The translations under genes were made by a program, and so were the position numbers. A stretch of 64,000 nt of DNA from Acidobacteriota bacterium (GTDB taxonomy: Bacteria > Acidobacteriota > Vicinamibacteria > Marinacidobacterales > Marinacidobacteraceae), in the NCBI GenBank assembly GCA_022826195.1, contig JAJDVI010000066.1:1-64000 (forward strand), in the 5' to 3' direction. The number at the start of each line of letters is the position of its first letter. The first letter of the stretch is position 1. The notes beneath the pieces were generated by a model. The model was given only the letters and a program-made list of their open reading frames with translations, was not told where the DNA came from and did not search any database. This document shows, in pieces, positions 43,889 through 51,850 of the stretch.

Positions 43889-44980
43889 CTAGCGTTCCTG
43901 CGCAGCCTCCGCGGCGGCCGCGGCAGCGGCGGCGGCTTCCTCCGCCAACCGGTCCCGAATCTCGATTGCCCGGCTCCGGTACTCGTCGGCTTCGGCAGTC
44001 AGGGCGGTCGCGTTACGCGGGTCCACCTTTGCCAGTTCGCGCAGGAGCAGGTTCTTGTAGACGAGCGCGTCCACGTACTCGTCGTTGCGCTCAAGAGCCG
44101 CGTCGAGCTGCACCAGTCCCAGGTCGATGAACTCGCGGCGCTGCCGCTCGTTCAGGTCAGGGTCCCGATAGACCTTGTCCCAGTAGTAGGTCGCGATGAG
44201 GTAGTACCCCTCCGGGTTGTCGGGGTTCACGTCGCGCGCCTGTTCGAGCCACTCCATCGTCTCGTCGAAACGACCGTACTTGTTGAACAGGTTGGCCACC
44301 TGCCGGTAGCCGATCGGATCGTCGGGATTCATCTCCACGGGAACCTTGTACGCCTCGATGGCCTTCTCGAAGAGCGGGTTCAACTCGGGATCGTGGAAGC
44401 GCTCGTACACATCCGCCAGGCCGTAGTACAGCTCCGGAGTGTCCGGGTTCATTTCGATCAGACGATTGAAGTAGTACTCCGCCCCTTCGAGATCGTCGAG
44501 GTGGTCGCGATGGATGCCGGCAAGCTGTTCCGAGGCGTAGCGTTCGTAGAGTTGAATGCTGTCCCTCGACGCCTGGTCCAGGCCCGGATCCGAGAGCGCC
44601 TCTTCGACGGCGGCGATGGTGTCCTCGTAACCGTCAAGTGCGTTGTCGAGGTATTCCTCGTTCTGCGGATCGTCGAAGGTCGTCGGGCTGTAGAGCAGAT
44701 GGTTGCTGCTGGCGCTGAAGAAATGCAGCGTCGTCTGGATGAGGGGGTTGTCCGCGGGCGCGTTCTCGGTGGCTTCCTGGTAGAAGCGGATCGCCTCCTC
44801 GTACTCCCTCCGACCGTAGGCTTCATTCGCCTTGCCGAAGGCCCGCATGGCCTGCAGCATGTCGATGTAGTTGGGGAGTCCCCCGCGAAGAGGGGGAGCG
44901 GGCGAGATGACCAATCCGATCAAGAGCAACACCGCGACGCCCACCGCAATGAGGACAGTCGATTTTGTGTTTAGGGCCAC
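43889..44980 (-). CDS. Membrane-anchored TPR-repeat protein
   Basis: 363 residues. One N-terminal membrane anchor (STVLIAVGVAVLLLIGLVI) faces a soluble part of about seven tetratricopeptide-like units at about 55-310, for example EYYFNRLIEMNPDTPELYYG and MEWLEQARDVNPDNPEGYY, and a C-terminal run of alanines. TPR proteins bind partners; here it is the last gene of the TonB operon, 33 bp after exbD. The start is a GTG at 44980 with GGAG about 12 bases upstream. A role in assembling or regulating the TonB complex is an inference. Confidence 0.85.
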   Translation of the reverse strand: MALNTKSTVLIAVGVAVLLLIGLVISPAPPLRGGLPNYIDMLQAMRAFGKANEAYGRREYEEAIRFYQEATENAPADNPLIQTTLHFFSASSNHLLYSPTTFDDPQNEEYLDNALDGYEDTIAAVEEALSDPGLDQASRDSIQLYERYASEQLAGIHRDHLDDLEGAEYYFNRLIEMNPDTPELYYGLADVYERFHDPELNPLFEKAIEAYKVPVEMNPDDPIGYRQVANLFNKYGRFDETMEWLEQARDVNPDNPEGYYLIATYYWDKVYRDPDLNERQRREFIDLGLVQLDAALERNDEYVDALVYKNLLLRELAKVDPRNATALTAEADEYRSRAIEIRDRLAEEAAAAAAAAAEAAQER

Positions 44981-45013
44981 TGCTGGTGATCTCCTCTGGG
45001 GCTGCGCGCGCGC

Positions 45014-45418
45014 CTATTGGGCGACGATCCCGACGCGCTCGACGCCGTTCCCCTTCACGATGTCCAGCACGGAGACCACTTGTCCGTAGGTCAGGAAGGG
45101 ATCGGCCTTGAGAAAGATCGTCTTGTCGGCGCGGGTCTCGAAGATGTCACGGACACGCAGCGGGAGCTCCTCCGGCTCGACGACCTGCTTGTTGATGGTC
45201 ACCTGTCCGGACGAGTCGATGCTCAGCACCAACTGGTTCGGATCCGGTTCGGCGTCAATGACCTGGTCCTGGTTGTCCGGCATTTCCACGTCGTGCCCCT
45301 GCTGGGTCAGCGGGGTAACGACCATGAAGATGATCAGGAGCACCAGAAGCACATCAATGAGCGGGGTGATGTTGATGTCGGAAGTGACTCCGCCGGAGGC
45401 GAATCCTGCCATTCCCAT
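45014..45418 (-). CDS. exbD: ExbD/TolR-family transport protein, second exbD
   Basis: 134 residues. After a short cytoplasmic start comes one membrane helix with the critical Asp in INITPLIDVLLVLLIIFMVV, then a periplasmic domain (ETRADKTIFLKADPFLTYG). With ExbB it forms the proton-driven stator that powers TonB. It lies 37 bp after the first exbD and is about 45 % similar to it; two consecutive exbD genes are common in this type of operon and may form a mixed complex. Start ATG at 45418. Confidence 0.92.
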   Translation of the reverse strand: MGMAGFASGGVTSDINITPLIDVLLVLLIIFMVVTPLTQQGHDVEMPDNQDQVIDAEPDPNQLVLSIDSSGQVTINKQVVEPEELPLRVRDIFETRADKTIFLKADPFLTYGQVVSVLDIVKGNGVERVGIVAQ

Positions 45419-45455
45419 GATGGTTTCTCCTGGGCGCGCGCCCTGCTGGAGGCTG

Positions 45456-45869
45456 CTACTCGGCCGCTCGTTCGGTGATGAGGCCGATCTCGTCGGCTCC
45501 GCCGTCGCGGCAGAGCGACATGAGGCCGAGCACTTCGTGGTACGGAAGCCGCTCGTCGGCCTTCAGATAGAGGATCTTGTCCGTCTTGCCCGCGAACTTC
45601 TCCACGAGGAGAGTCGGCAGCTCCTGCCTGGGGACGGAGATGAGGTCGAGATAGATCGCCCCGTCCTCCCGGATCGCCACGTTGACGACATCGTCACTGT
45701 CCGCGTGATCCAGCCCGTAGTCGGCTACCGGCAGTTTGACGTCCACTCCCTTCTGCAGAAGCGGCGTCACAACCATGAAGATGATGAGCAACACCAGCAT
45801 GACGTCCGCGAGGGGGGTCACATTGATGTTGGCGTTGACGTCCTTGCTACCAAGTCCTGCCATTCCCAT
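45456..45869 (-). CDS. exbD: ExbD/TolR-family transport protein, first exbD
   Basis: 137 residues with the same plan as its neighbour: INVTPLADVMLVLLIIFMVV carries the membrane Asp, followed by a periplasmic domain with KTDKILYLKADERLPYHEV. It differs from the next copy in the loop after the helix (DYGLDHADSDDVV). The ATG at 45869 has AAGGAG nine bases upstream. A strong hairpin lies in the 139-bp gap to exbB. Confidence 0.92.
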   Translation of the reverse strand: MGMAGLGSKDVNANINVTPLADVMLVLLIIFMVVTPLLQKGVDVKLPVADYGLDHADSDDVVNVAIREDGAIYLDLISVPRQELPTLLVEKFAGKTDKILYLKADERLPYHEVLGLMSLCRDGGADEIGLITERAAE

Positions 45870-45920
45870 GACGTTTTACTCCTTGGTTTCCCTGTCCGCA
45901 GCCCTCAACGGGAACGGAAT

Positions 45921-45944
45921 GGGGCCCACCGGCGCGGTGGCCCC
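45921..45944. other. Stem-loop between exbB and exbD
   Basis: GGGGCCCACCG-GCG-CGGTGGCCCC forms a 10-bp stem with one bulged base and a 3-nt loop. No T-run follows, so it may stabilise the exbB transcript or set the ExbB:ExbD ratio by processing, not end transcription. Confidence 0.45.
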
Positions 45945-46008
45945 GAAGCCGTAAGAGGCCCGGGGTGGCGCCGGCGGGGCATTGAAGGGTGACTCCGATG
46001 AAGCCGCG

Positions 46009-46677
46009 CTAGCGGCGGGCCATGAAGTCGATGAGCTCGGAGGCGCCGTTGTCCATCTCGACGCCGAACCCATCGGCCCGGTTGGTGAGGTAGTTGAAGG
46101 CCCACACGGCCGGGATGGCGACGAAGAGTCCGAAGGCGGTCGCGATGAGCGCCTCCGCGATTCCGGCCGACACCGCGCCGATTCCGCCGGAACCCGTCAG
46201 CGCCATGCCGCGGAACGCGGTGATGATGCCGAGCACGGTTCCCAGAAGGCCCACGAAGGGAGCGGTGGCGCCTACGGTGGCAAGGCCCGAGAGGTTGCGG
46301 CGCAGGTCCATCATGCTGATGGCGGTGGCCCGCTGGATGGCCCGGTGGGCCGCTTCCATCGTGGTGTCCTTGTCGGCGCTACCTTCTTCGGTCTGGAACT
46401 GGATTTCCTGAAGTCCGGCCAGCAGCACCTTGGCGAGGTGGCTGTTCTTGACATCCTTGTCCTTGCTCACCTTGATGGCACTGTCGATGTTGCCCGCCTT
46501 GAGCTCCTTGGCGATGCGCACGGAGTAGCCGCGCGACTGGCCCTTCGCCTTCTGGTAGGTCAGCCAGCGCTCGATCATGACCGAGAGCGAATAAACCGAC
46601 ATGATGGCCATCACGCCGTTGATGAGCTTTGCAGCCGGCCCCATGTGGGACCAGATCTCAAGCAAGTCAAAAGACAT
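46009..46677 (-). CDS. exbB: ExbB/TolQ/MotA-family proton channel protein
   Basis: 222 residues with three membrane segments: about 18-36 (INGVMAIMSVYSLSVMIE), about 130-150 (VGATAPFVGLLGTVLGIITAF) and about 175-195. The second block is the ExbB signature. It forms the proton channel with the two ExbD proteins to energise TonB for outer-membrane receptors. The ATG at 46677 has AGGAGG at a spacing of 7. It lies between tonB and the exbD pair; the 193 bp before it hold no gene. Confidence 0.94.
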   Translation of the reverse strand: MSFDLLEIWSHMGPAAKLINGVMAIMSVYSLSVMIERWLTYQKAKGQSRGYSVRIAKELKAGNIDSAIKVSKDKDVKNSHLAKVLLAGLQEIQFQTEEGSADKDTTMEAAHRAIQRATAISMMDLRRNLSGLATVGATAPFVGLLGTVLGIITAFRGMALTGSGGIGAVSAGIAEALIATAFGLFVAIPAVWAFNYLTNRADGFGVEMDNGASELIDFMARR

Positions 46678-46870
46678 TCCGTTCGTCCTCCTGGGATCTA
46701 GGAAAAAAGCGTTTGGCTACTCCTGCCCGGGACCGGACTGAGGATCGGTACGAGTCGGATCGTTGGGATCCGGTCAATCCGCATCGTGGGCAGGGCGAAA
46801 TCAGCCTTGATGAAATTGGGTGGTCTGGACTGGAAAACCGGGCTTCCGGGGTAGTCGTTCCGGATCGGCG

Positions 46871-47581
46871 TCAGCCAAGGTTGAAGGTTACCGTCACGGT
46901 CATGACGATGGGAACCGGCACGCCGTTGAGCAGAGTGGGTTGGTACCTCCACTGCCGCACGGCGTCCATCGCGGCCTGGTCGAGCAGGGGAATCGAGCGA
47001 AGCACCGAGATGTTCGTCACGTTGCCGGACGGGTCGATGATGGCCTCGAGGATCACCACGCCCGAAACCCGGGCCTGCTTGGCAATTTCCGGATAGATGG
47101 GCTGCACGTAGACCGTGCGGGTCGGTTCCCGGATTTCTCCGCCCACGCGGACCGGAGCGGCCTTGGGCGGCGGTGGCGGGGGACCCGAGGGCAGGCCGCC
47201 GACGATACCGCCGATGATCCCGCCGGGGACTCCACCCTCGACGCCACCGGGAACTCCGAAGTCCACTCCGGCGTCACCGAGGTCGTCCGGAATGTCCACC
47301 GGAGCCACGAACTGCGGAGTCGTGTTGAGAACCGGCTTGGGAGCGGCCCGGCGCCGGGCCTTCGGCGGCGGCGGCGGTGGCGGCGGCGGTGGCGGCGGCG
47401 GGGCCGCAGCCATGAAGGTCATGATGCCCTCCGGAGTGGGGAGGTTGACTGCGAGGATGGGAATGACGATGAACGCCACCACGGCGCCGCCCTGGAGCAG
47501 AAACGAGAAGGCGAAACTGCCGAGGGAACGCCCGATGTTCTGGTCGCGTCCCGCCAGTTCGAAGGTTGGCTCTCTTGTCAC
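46871..47581 (-). CDS. tonB: TonB-family energy transducer
   Basis: 236 residues: N-terminal membrane anchor (about 25-50, FSFLLQGGAVVAFIVIPIL), a proline run at about 62-73 followed by basic KARRRAAPKP, a Gly-rich linker with repeated GG[VI]xGG and a second proline run, then the C-terminal TonB domain (about 150-236) with YPEIAKQARVSGVVILEAI, IDPSGNVTNISVLRSIP and AMDAVRQWRYQP. It spans the periplasm and transfers energy from ExbBD to receptors. The GTG at 47581 with AAAGGAG six bases before it decides the start. The Gly linker is typical of Acidobacteria-like TonB proteins. Confidence 0.92.
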   Translation of the reverse strand: MTREPTFELAGRDQNIGRSLGSFAFSFLLQGGAVVAFIVIPILAVNLPTPEGIMTFMAAAPPPPPPPPPPPPPKARRRAAPKPVLNTTPQFVAPVDIPDDLGDAGVDFGVPGGVEGGVPGGIIGGIVGGLPSGPPPPPPKAAPVRVGGEIREPTRTVYVQPIYPEIAKQARVSGVVILEAIIDPSGNVTNISVLRSIPLLDQAAMDAVRQWRYQPTLLNGVPVPIVMTVTVTFNLG

Positions 47582-47923
47582 GTTAGGCTCCTTTTCCCCG
47601 AACCCGTCCCTTCCTCGGTAGCGGAGAGAAGAGGCGAAGGGGGAAGCTGACAACAGCCCGGAAAGCCGCCGGGTCCGAGGCCCGTACGGGACGGCAGACG
47701 ACTTGCCAGGCTGCCTGATGAAGTTGGGGAAACTAGCACTCGGGCCCCTGCCATGTCAACAGAGAACCAGTGCCTGAGCGGACCGCCTCGAGGGGCTGGC
47801 GCTCCGGTCCCGGGACGGCGCGCGGCGGCCTCGTTGCTTCCGGTTGTCTTTCCCCGGAGCCGGGCCGGCGAGTCCGCCCGCGCAAAGGAGCGGACCGCAG
47901 GGTTTCCCGGCCCGCGACCGCGG
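47582..47923. other. Region between the tonB operon and the second TonB-like gene
   Basis: 342 bp without a gene. It holds the promoter of the tonB operon (47730-47759) and a leader of about 140 nt. Short open frames here overlap neighbouring genes and have no coding signature. Confidence 0.6.
47730..47759 (-). promoter_or_regulatory. Sigma-70-type promoter of the tonB-exbB-exbD-exbD-TPR operon
   Basis: On the minus strand TTGACA (47759-47754), an 18-bp spacer and TAGTTT (47735-47730) form the best -35/-10 pair in the window. It points to tonB, about 150 bp downstream of the -10, and no other gene lies between. Confidence 0.7.
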
Positions 47924-48649
47924 CTAGCGGAGCGAGAAACGAACCACCAGATTGCTGAGCGCGGCCACCGGGCGGCCGTTCCGCTGGGCCGGGCGGAACC
48001 GCCACTCCGACTCGACGACCCGAATCGCTTCCGTATCCAGTCCCGGGACGGAGCGGAGAATCCGGAGAACCTCCACCGTCCCGCGCTCCGTGATCAGGGC
48101 CCGCAGCAGGACCCGCCCGCGGACGCCGTCCCGGAGCGCCTGCTTCGGGAAGCGGGGGCGGGGCATGGAGAGCGCCACGGGCGCTTCGTCCGGGGGCGGG
48201 AGCACGGGATCGGCCGCTTCCCGGAGGCCGCCGATCTGCCCGCCCTGAACCCCTCCCGGAACACCACCGACCACTCCGGCCGGTTCCCCGAATCCCAGCC
48301 CGTCCCAGAACCCGTCCGGAATCCCATGTTCGGATCCGAACGACGACGGGATCTCGATCGCCTCGAGCACCTCGACGAGATCGGCGCGCGCGAACAGGGG
48401 AGCGAGCCTTGCCGCCGTATCGCGGACCGCGGTGGTGGAACGCTCGGGCTCGGGTTCCGCGGTGGGATCCCCCAGCCGGAGCGCCGCCGCGGGAGGCGCG
48501 AAGAGATGGACCCGGTACGCCTCGAACGCGGGAAACTGGTCGCTGCGGACCTCGAAGGAGGGGGAAAGGAGCGCCGCCAGCAGGGCGGCGTGCAGCGTTA
48601 TTCCGAGCGGCAGCGAGATGCTGAAGCCGGGCGAGGGCGTATGCGGCAT
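47924..48649 (-). CDS. Second TonB-family protein
   Basis: 241 residues from the ATG at 48649 (a GTG at 48694 would add 15 residues). An N-terminal hydrophobic anchor (about 12-32) is followed by a non-conserved middle, a short Gly-rich linker GVVGGVPGGVQGGQIGG, and a C-terminal TonB domain (about 155-241: PRFPKQALRDGVRGRVLLRAL, ESEWRFRPAQRNGRPVAA). It shares the linker type with the main TonB but lacks the long proline run. It could serve a different receptor set. It lies between secF and the tonB operon on the same strand. Confidence 0.82.
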   Translation of the reverse strand: MPHTPSPGFSISLPLGITLHAALLAALLSPSFEVRSDQFPAFEAYRVHLFAPPAAALRLGDPTAEPEPERSTTAVRDTAARLAPLFARADLVEVLEAIEIPSSFGSEHGIPDGFWDGLGFGEPAGVVGGVPGGVQGGQIGGLREAADPVLPPPDEAPVALSMPRPRFPKQALRDGVRGRVLLRALITERGTVEVLRILRSVPGLDTEAIRVVESEWRFRPAQRNGRPVAALSNLVVRFSLR

Positions 48650-48724
48650 CCCGAGACCGATCCACGGTCTTTGCCCAGGGCGTCCAGACGGCACTTGGTA
48701 CGAGCCTCGCTCGCCGAGTCTAGC

Positions 48725-48761
48725 GGCCCGCCCGGGCGGAGCCCGCGATTCCGGGCGGGCC
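48725..48761. other. Strong stem-loop downstream of secF
   Basis: Arms GGCCCGCCCGG (48725-48735) and CCGGGCGGGCC (48751-48761) are perfectly complementary over 11 bp, separated by 15 nt. On the minus strand it lies 10 bp after the secF stop. No T-run follows, so it is either an RNA-end-stabilising structure or a weak terminator. Confidence 0.5.
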
Positions 48762-48770
48762 CGGAAGAAG

Positions 48771-49760
48771 TCAGACCCTGACCGGGGGCGCCTGCGGCCG
48801 CTGCTGCTCCGCGGTGGCGGACGTCCCCCCGCGTACGGAACGCCACCACAGCACGATGGGCGAAGCGATCGCGATCGAGGAGTAGGTGCCCACGAACACC
48901 CCGGCCACCAGCACGAAAGAGAAGGCTCGGAGAACCTCGCCGCCCCAGGTCAGCAGCGCGCCGACGGCGACGAGGGTGAGCCCCGAAGTGAGCACGGTGC
49001 GCCGGAGGGTCTGGTTGATCGACAGGTTGACGATCGCCCCGAGATCCAGCCGTCGGTGGATGTGGCGGTTTTCCCGCACCCGGTCGAAGATGACGATCGT
49101 GTCGTTCACCGAGTAGCCCACCAGGGTCATGAACGCGGCGATCACGTTCAGGCTGATCTCGTAGTTGAAGAGGGACACCAGGGCGAGCGTCACCAGCACA
49201 TCGTGGATGACCGCTACCGTGGCGCCGACCCCGTACACCGGCTCGAATCGGAATCCGATGTAGATGAGCATCGCGAACAGAGCCAGCAGGGTGGCGTTTC
49301 GGGCCCGCCGCCGCAGTTCCTCGCCCACCACCGGCCCCACGATCTCGGTGCTCGAGGAGACCAGCTCGCCGGCGGCGCCGCCCCTCAGGGCCGCGAGGAT
49401 CCGGTTGGCCGTCTCGTCGATTCCGGCTTGTGTCGGCTGCTGGCCCGGAGCCCCCGCGGTTTCGTCTTCCGCCGCCTTCTCGACCCGGATCATGACCTGG
49501 TTCATCTCGGGCCGGTCGTAGCTCTGGATGACCGCGCTCCCGTACCCCAGATCGGTGACGACCGCGCGCACGTCGTCGATCTCCGGCGCCTCGGCGAATT
49601 TGGCGACCACCATGGTGCCCTCCGAGAAATCGATCCCGTAGCGAAGCCCGTCTTTCCGGATGACATCGAAGACGCCGGCGATGAGCACGGCGAGGGAGAT
49701 GCCTGCGAACCACCACCGGTACTTGATCCAGTTGATCCGGGTGTCGCCGAGGATGTCCAT
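48771..49760 (-). CDS. secF: Protein translocase subunit SecF
   Basis: 329 residues, six membrane segments with a large periplasmic loop after the first. Characteristic text is IDFSEGTMVVAKF near residue 40, and the C-terminal half contains TLVGYSVNDTIVIFDRVREN at about 210, the SecF signature. With SecD and YajC it uses the proton gradient to complete export through SecYEG. It follows secD by 19 bp on the minus strand. It starts at the ATG at 49760. Confidence 0.96.
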   Translation of the reverse strand: MDILGDTRINWIKYRWWFAGISLAVLIAGVFDVIRKDGLRYGIDFSEGTMVVAKFAEAPEIDDVRAVVTDLGYGSAVIQSYDRPEMNQVMIRVEKAAEDETAGAPGQQPTQAGIDETANRILAALRGGAAGELVSSSTEIVGPVVGEELRRRARNATLLALFAMLIYIGFRFEPVYGVGATVAVIHDVLVTLALVSLFNYEISLNVIAAFMTLVGYSVNDTIVIFDRVRENRHIHRRLDLGAIVNLSINQTLRRTVLTSGLTLVAVGALLTWGGEVLRAFSFVLVAGVFVGTYSSIAIASPIVLWWRSVRGGTSATAEQQRPQAPPVRV

Positions 49761-49779
49761 CAGGTTCCCCGCAGGTTCG

Positions 49780-51318
49780 CTAGATGCTCAGCGCGGCGAC
49801 CTGGCGCCGGCCGGAGAGCACCAGGTCGAAGATGTAGCGCGACACGAACATGGCGGTGAAGACGTTGCTCACCAGTCCGATGCTGAGGGTCACGGCGAAT
49901 CCCTGGACGGGGCCGGTGCCGAACTGGAACAGGATGGCGGCGGCTACCAGGCTCGTCATGTTCGCGTCCACGATCGTCCAGAAGACACGCGAGAAACCCA
50001 CCGAGATGGCCGTCCGGGGGGGCTTGCCGGTCCGCATCTCCTCCTTGATGCGCTCGAAGATGAGCACGTTCGCGTCCACCCCCATGCCGATCGTCAGGAT
50101 GACCCCGGCAATGCCGGGGAGCGTCAGCGTGGCCGCGAAGTACGCCATCGCGCCCACCAGGATCAGGAGGTTCAGGAGCAACGCGACGACCGCGTTCATT
50201 CCCGAGAGCCGGTAATAGAAGATGATGAAGAGCAGGACGCCCGCCAGGCCGGCGAGCGATGCGGTGACCCCGCTGCGGATCGAGTCCGCGCCGAGGGAAG
50301 GTCCGACGGTGCGTTCCTCCTGGTATTCGAGGGATGCGGGAAGCGCCCCGGCGCGCAGCACGAGCGCCAGATCGACGGCTTCGTCCACCGTGAAGTTCCC
50401 GGTGATCTGGCCCTGGTCGTAGATCGGGCTCTGGATGACCGGGGCGGAGACCACCAGGTCATCGAGCACGATGGCCATCTGCCGGCCCACGTTGGCGCCG
50501 GTGAAGTCGCGGAACCGGGAGGCGCCCTCGGCATGCAGGCTGAACTCCACGTTGGGCGTGTTCGTCTGGAAATCGATCGCCTGCCGGGCGTTCCGGAGGT
50601 CGCGGCCGGTGATGGCGGCGACCCGGTTGACCTGGTAGTAGCCGACCGCGCCGGTGGGCAGTTCCGTCGGGATGTTCTCGAGCGAGCTGTTCAGGGGGGG
50701 CAGCGCCGCCTCGTCGAGAGCGGGCCCCGCCTGCACGAGCCGGAGTTCGAGCTGGGCCGTGGCCTGGATGATTTCCTTGGCCCGCGCCACGTCTTCGTAG
50801 CCGGGCAACTGGACGAGGATCTGGTCCCCGGTGTTCCCGTGGGTCGTGATGACCGGCTCCGCGACCCCAAGCTCATCCACCCGGCGGCGGATGGTCTCCA
50901 TCGCCTGGGTGACCGTCTGCTCGCGAACCACGATCTCCTCGCTCGGACGGAGGTTGAACGACCAGTCGCCGCCGCCGGCGCTCCGGAGGTCCCAGCCCGG
51001 CCAACTGAAGGCGACGATGTCCCGGACTTCCCGGAGGCGGGAGTCGTCCAGGTTCAGGATGGTGAGCTGTCCCAGCCCCTCGGTTTCGATGTCCGCGAAG
51101 TCGATTTCCTCGTTGTCGAGGTGTTCGGCGAACTGCTCGGCGGTCTCGTCGGTCAGGACCCGCACGGCGTCCTCGGTGTGGACCCGCATGACGAGGTGAA
51201 TGCCGCCCTGCAGGTCCAGCCCCAGGACGAGGGTGTCCCGCGGCGGGTTGACCACATAGACGAGCCCCGCCACCAGAAGCAGGAGCAGGACTCCCTTGAG
51301 GCGAAGGCGTCTGGCCAT
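49780..51318 (-). CDS. secD: Protein translocase subunit SecD
   Basis: 512 residues. The first membrane segment (about 7-25) precedes GLDLQGGIHLVMRV, the SecD signature, a periplasmic P1 head, and five further segments. The second block contains GMGVDANVLIFERIKEE at about 415, the conserved SecD/SecF element. It starts at the ATG at 51318. It forms the yajC-secD-secF unit with the genes on either side. Confidence 0.96.
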   Translation of the reverse strand: MARRLRLKGVLLLLLVAGLVYVVNPPRDTLVLGLDLQGGIHLVMRVHTEDAVRVLTDETAEQFAEHLDNEEIDFADIETEGLGQLTILNLDDSRLREVRDIVAFSWPGWDLRSAGGGDWSFNLRPSEEIVVREQTVTQAMETIRRRVDELGVAEPVITTHGNTGDQILVQLPGYEDVARAKEIIQATAQLELRLVQAGPALDEAALPPLNSSLENIPTELPTGAVGYYQVNRVAAITGRDLRNARQAIDFQTNTPNVEFSLHAEGASRFRDFTGANVGRQMAIVLDDLVVSAPVIQSPIYDQGQITGNFTVDEAVDLALVLRAGALPASLEYQEERTVGPSLGADSIRSGVTASLAGLAGVLLFIIFYYRLSGMNAVVALLLNLLILVGAMAYFAATLTLPGIAGVILTIGMGVDANVLIFERIKEEMRTGKPPRTAISVGFSRVFWTIVDANMTSLVAAAILFQFGTGPVQGFAVTLSIGLVSNVFTAMFVSRYIFDLVLSGRRQVAALSI

Positions 51319-51359
51319 CGGTTGGCTGCGGTGGAACCCCGGAACTGCCGACCCGCCGC

Positions 51360-51662
51360 TCAGTGCTTCCTGTCGATCACGCTGGCGACCGCGCTCTTCG
51401 AGATCTGGAGTTTGACCTGCTCGGTGACCTTGAGCTGCACGATGTCACCCTGAATTCCGGCGATGGTCCCGTGAATGCCGCCGGTCGTCACCACCCGGGC
51501 CCCGCGCTCGAGGCTCTGCAGCATTGCTTCCGTTTCCCGTTGGCGCTTGCGCATGGGACGGAAAACGATGAAGTAGAAGATGCCGAAGATGATGGCGAAC
51601 AGCACGATCTGCATGCCGAACGCGCCGCCGGCCGGGTCCGCCTGGAGCAGTGTGGGAAGCAT
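51360..51662 (-). CDS. yajC: Preprotein translocase accessory subunit YajC
   Basis: 100 residues: one membrane segment (about 20-38, IVLFAIIFGIFYFIVFRPM), then the family's VFRPMRKRQRETEAMLQSL and a small soluble domain (RVVTTGGIHGTIAGI). It associates with SecDF. The ATG at 51662 begins MLPTLLQ; in-frame codons further upstream would run into the terminator and are not used. It is first in the yajC-secD-secF unit; the tgt gene lies upstream, as in E. coli, but separated by a terminator and a repeat. Confidence 0.92.
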   Translation of the reverse strand: MLPTLLQADPAGGAFGMQIVLFAIIFGIFYFIVFRPMRKRQRETEAMLQSLERGARVVTTGGIHGTIAGIQGDIVQLKVTEQVKLQISKSAVASVIDRKH

Positions 51663-51697
51663 GGTCAGGATTCGGCTCCCGTCAAAACTCTGATGTG

Positions 51698-51728
51698 AAA
51701 AAACCCGCATCCCCCTCGGGAGAGCGGG
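51698..51728 (-). terminator. Rho-independent terminator downstream of tgt
   Basis: On the minus strand CCCGC...GCGGG (51728-51724 and 51708-51704) with extra pairs inside forms a hairpin followed by TTTTTT (51703-51698). It separates tgt from yajC and ends the menC-tgt transcription unit. Confidence 0.75.
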
Positions 51729-51755
51729 CCGGGCGCCGAGTCAGGCAGGATACCA

Positions 51756-51830
51756 CGGCGGCCTGGAACGCCGGCCGGTTCTCGCGGTAGCGGCCTCCAG
51801 ACCGGCACGCGCGGTGCTCCGCACCGCGCA
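51756..51830. repeat. Intergenic palindromic repeat, copy 3 (interrupted), with GC hairpin
   Basis: GGCCTGGAACGCCGG (51760-51774) and CTCCAGACCGGCACG (51795-51809) match the two halves of the element at 3541, but about 20 bp lie between them. A perfect 9-bp hairpin GCGCGGTGC-TCC-GCACCGCGC follows at 51809-51829. Confidence 0.65.
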
Positions 51831-51850
51831 GCTCGCAACCCCACCGGCCC

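Noticed and set aside
47150-47410. Short tandem GGC/GCC and CCG-type repeats, checked as possible microsatellite or CRISPR
   Set aside because: They encode the proline run and Gly-rich linker of TonB in frame; there are no spacers of constant length.
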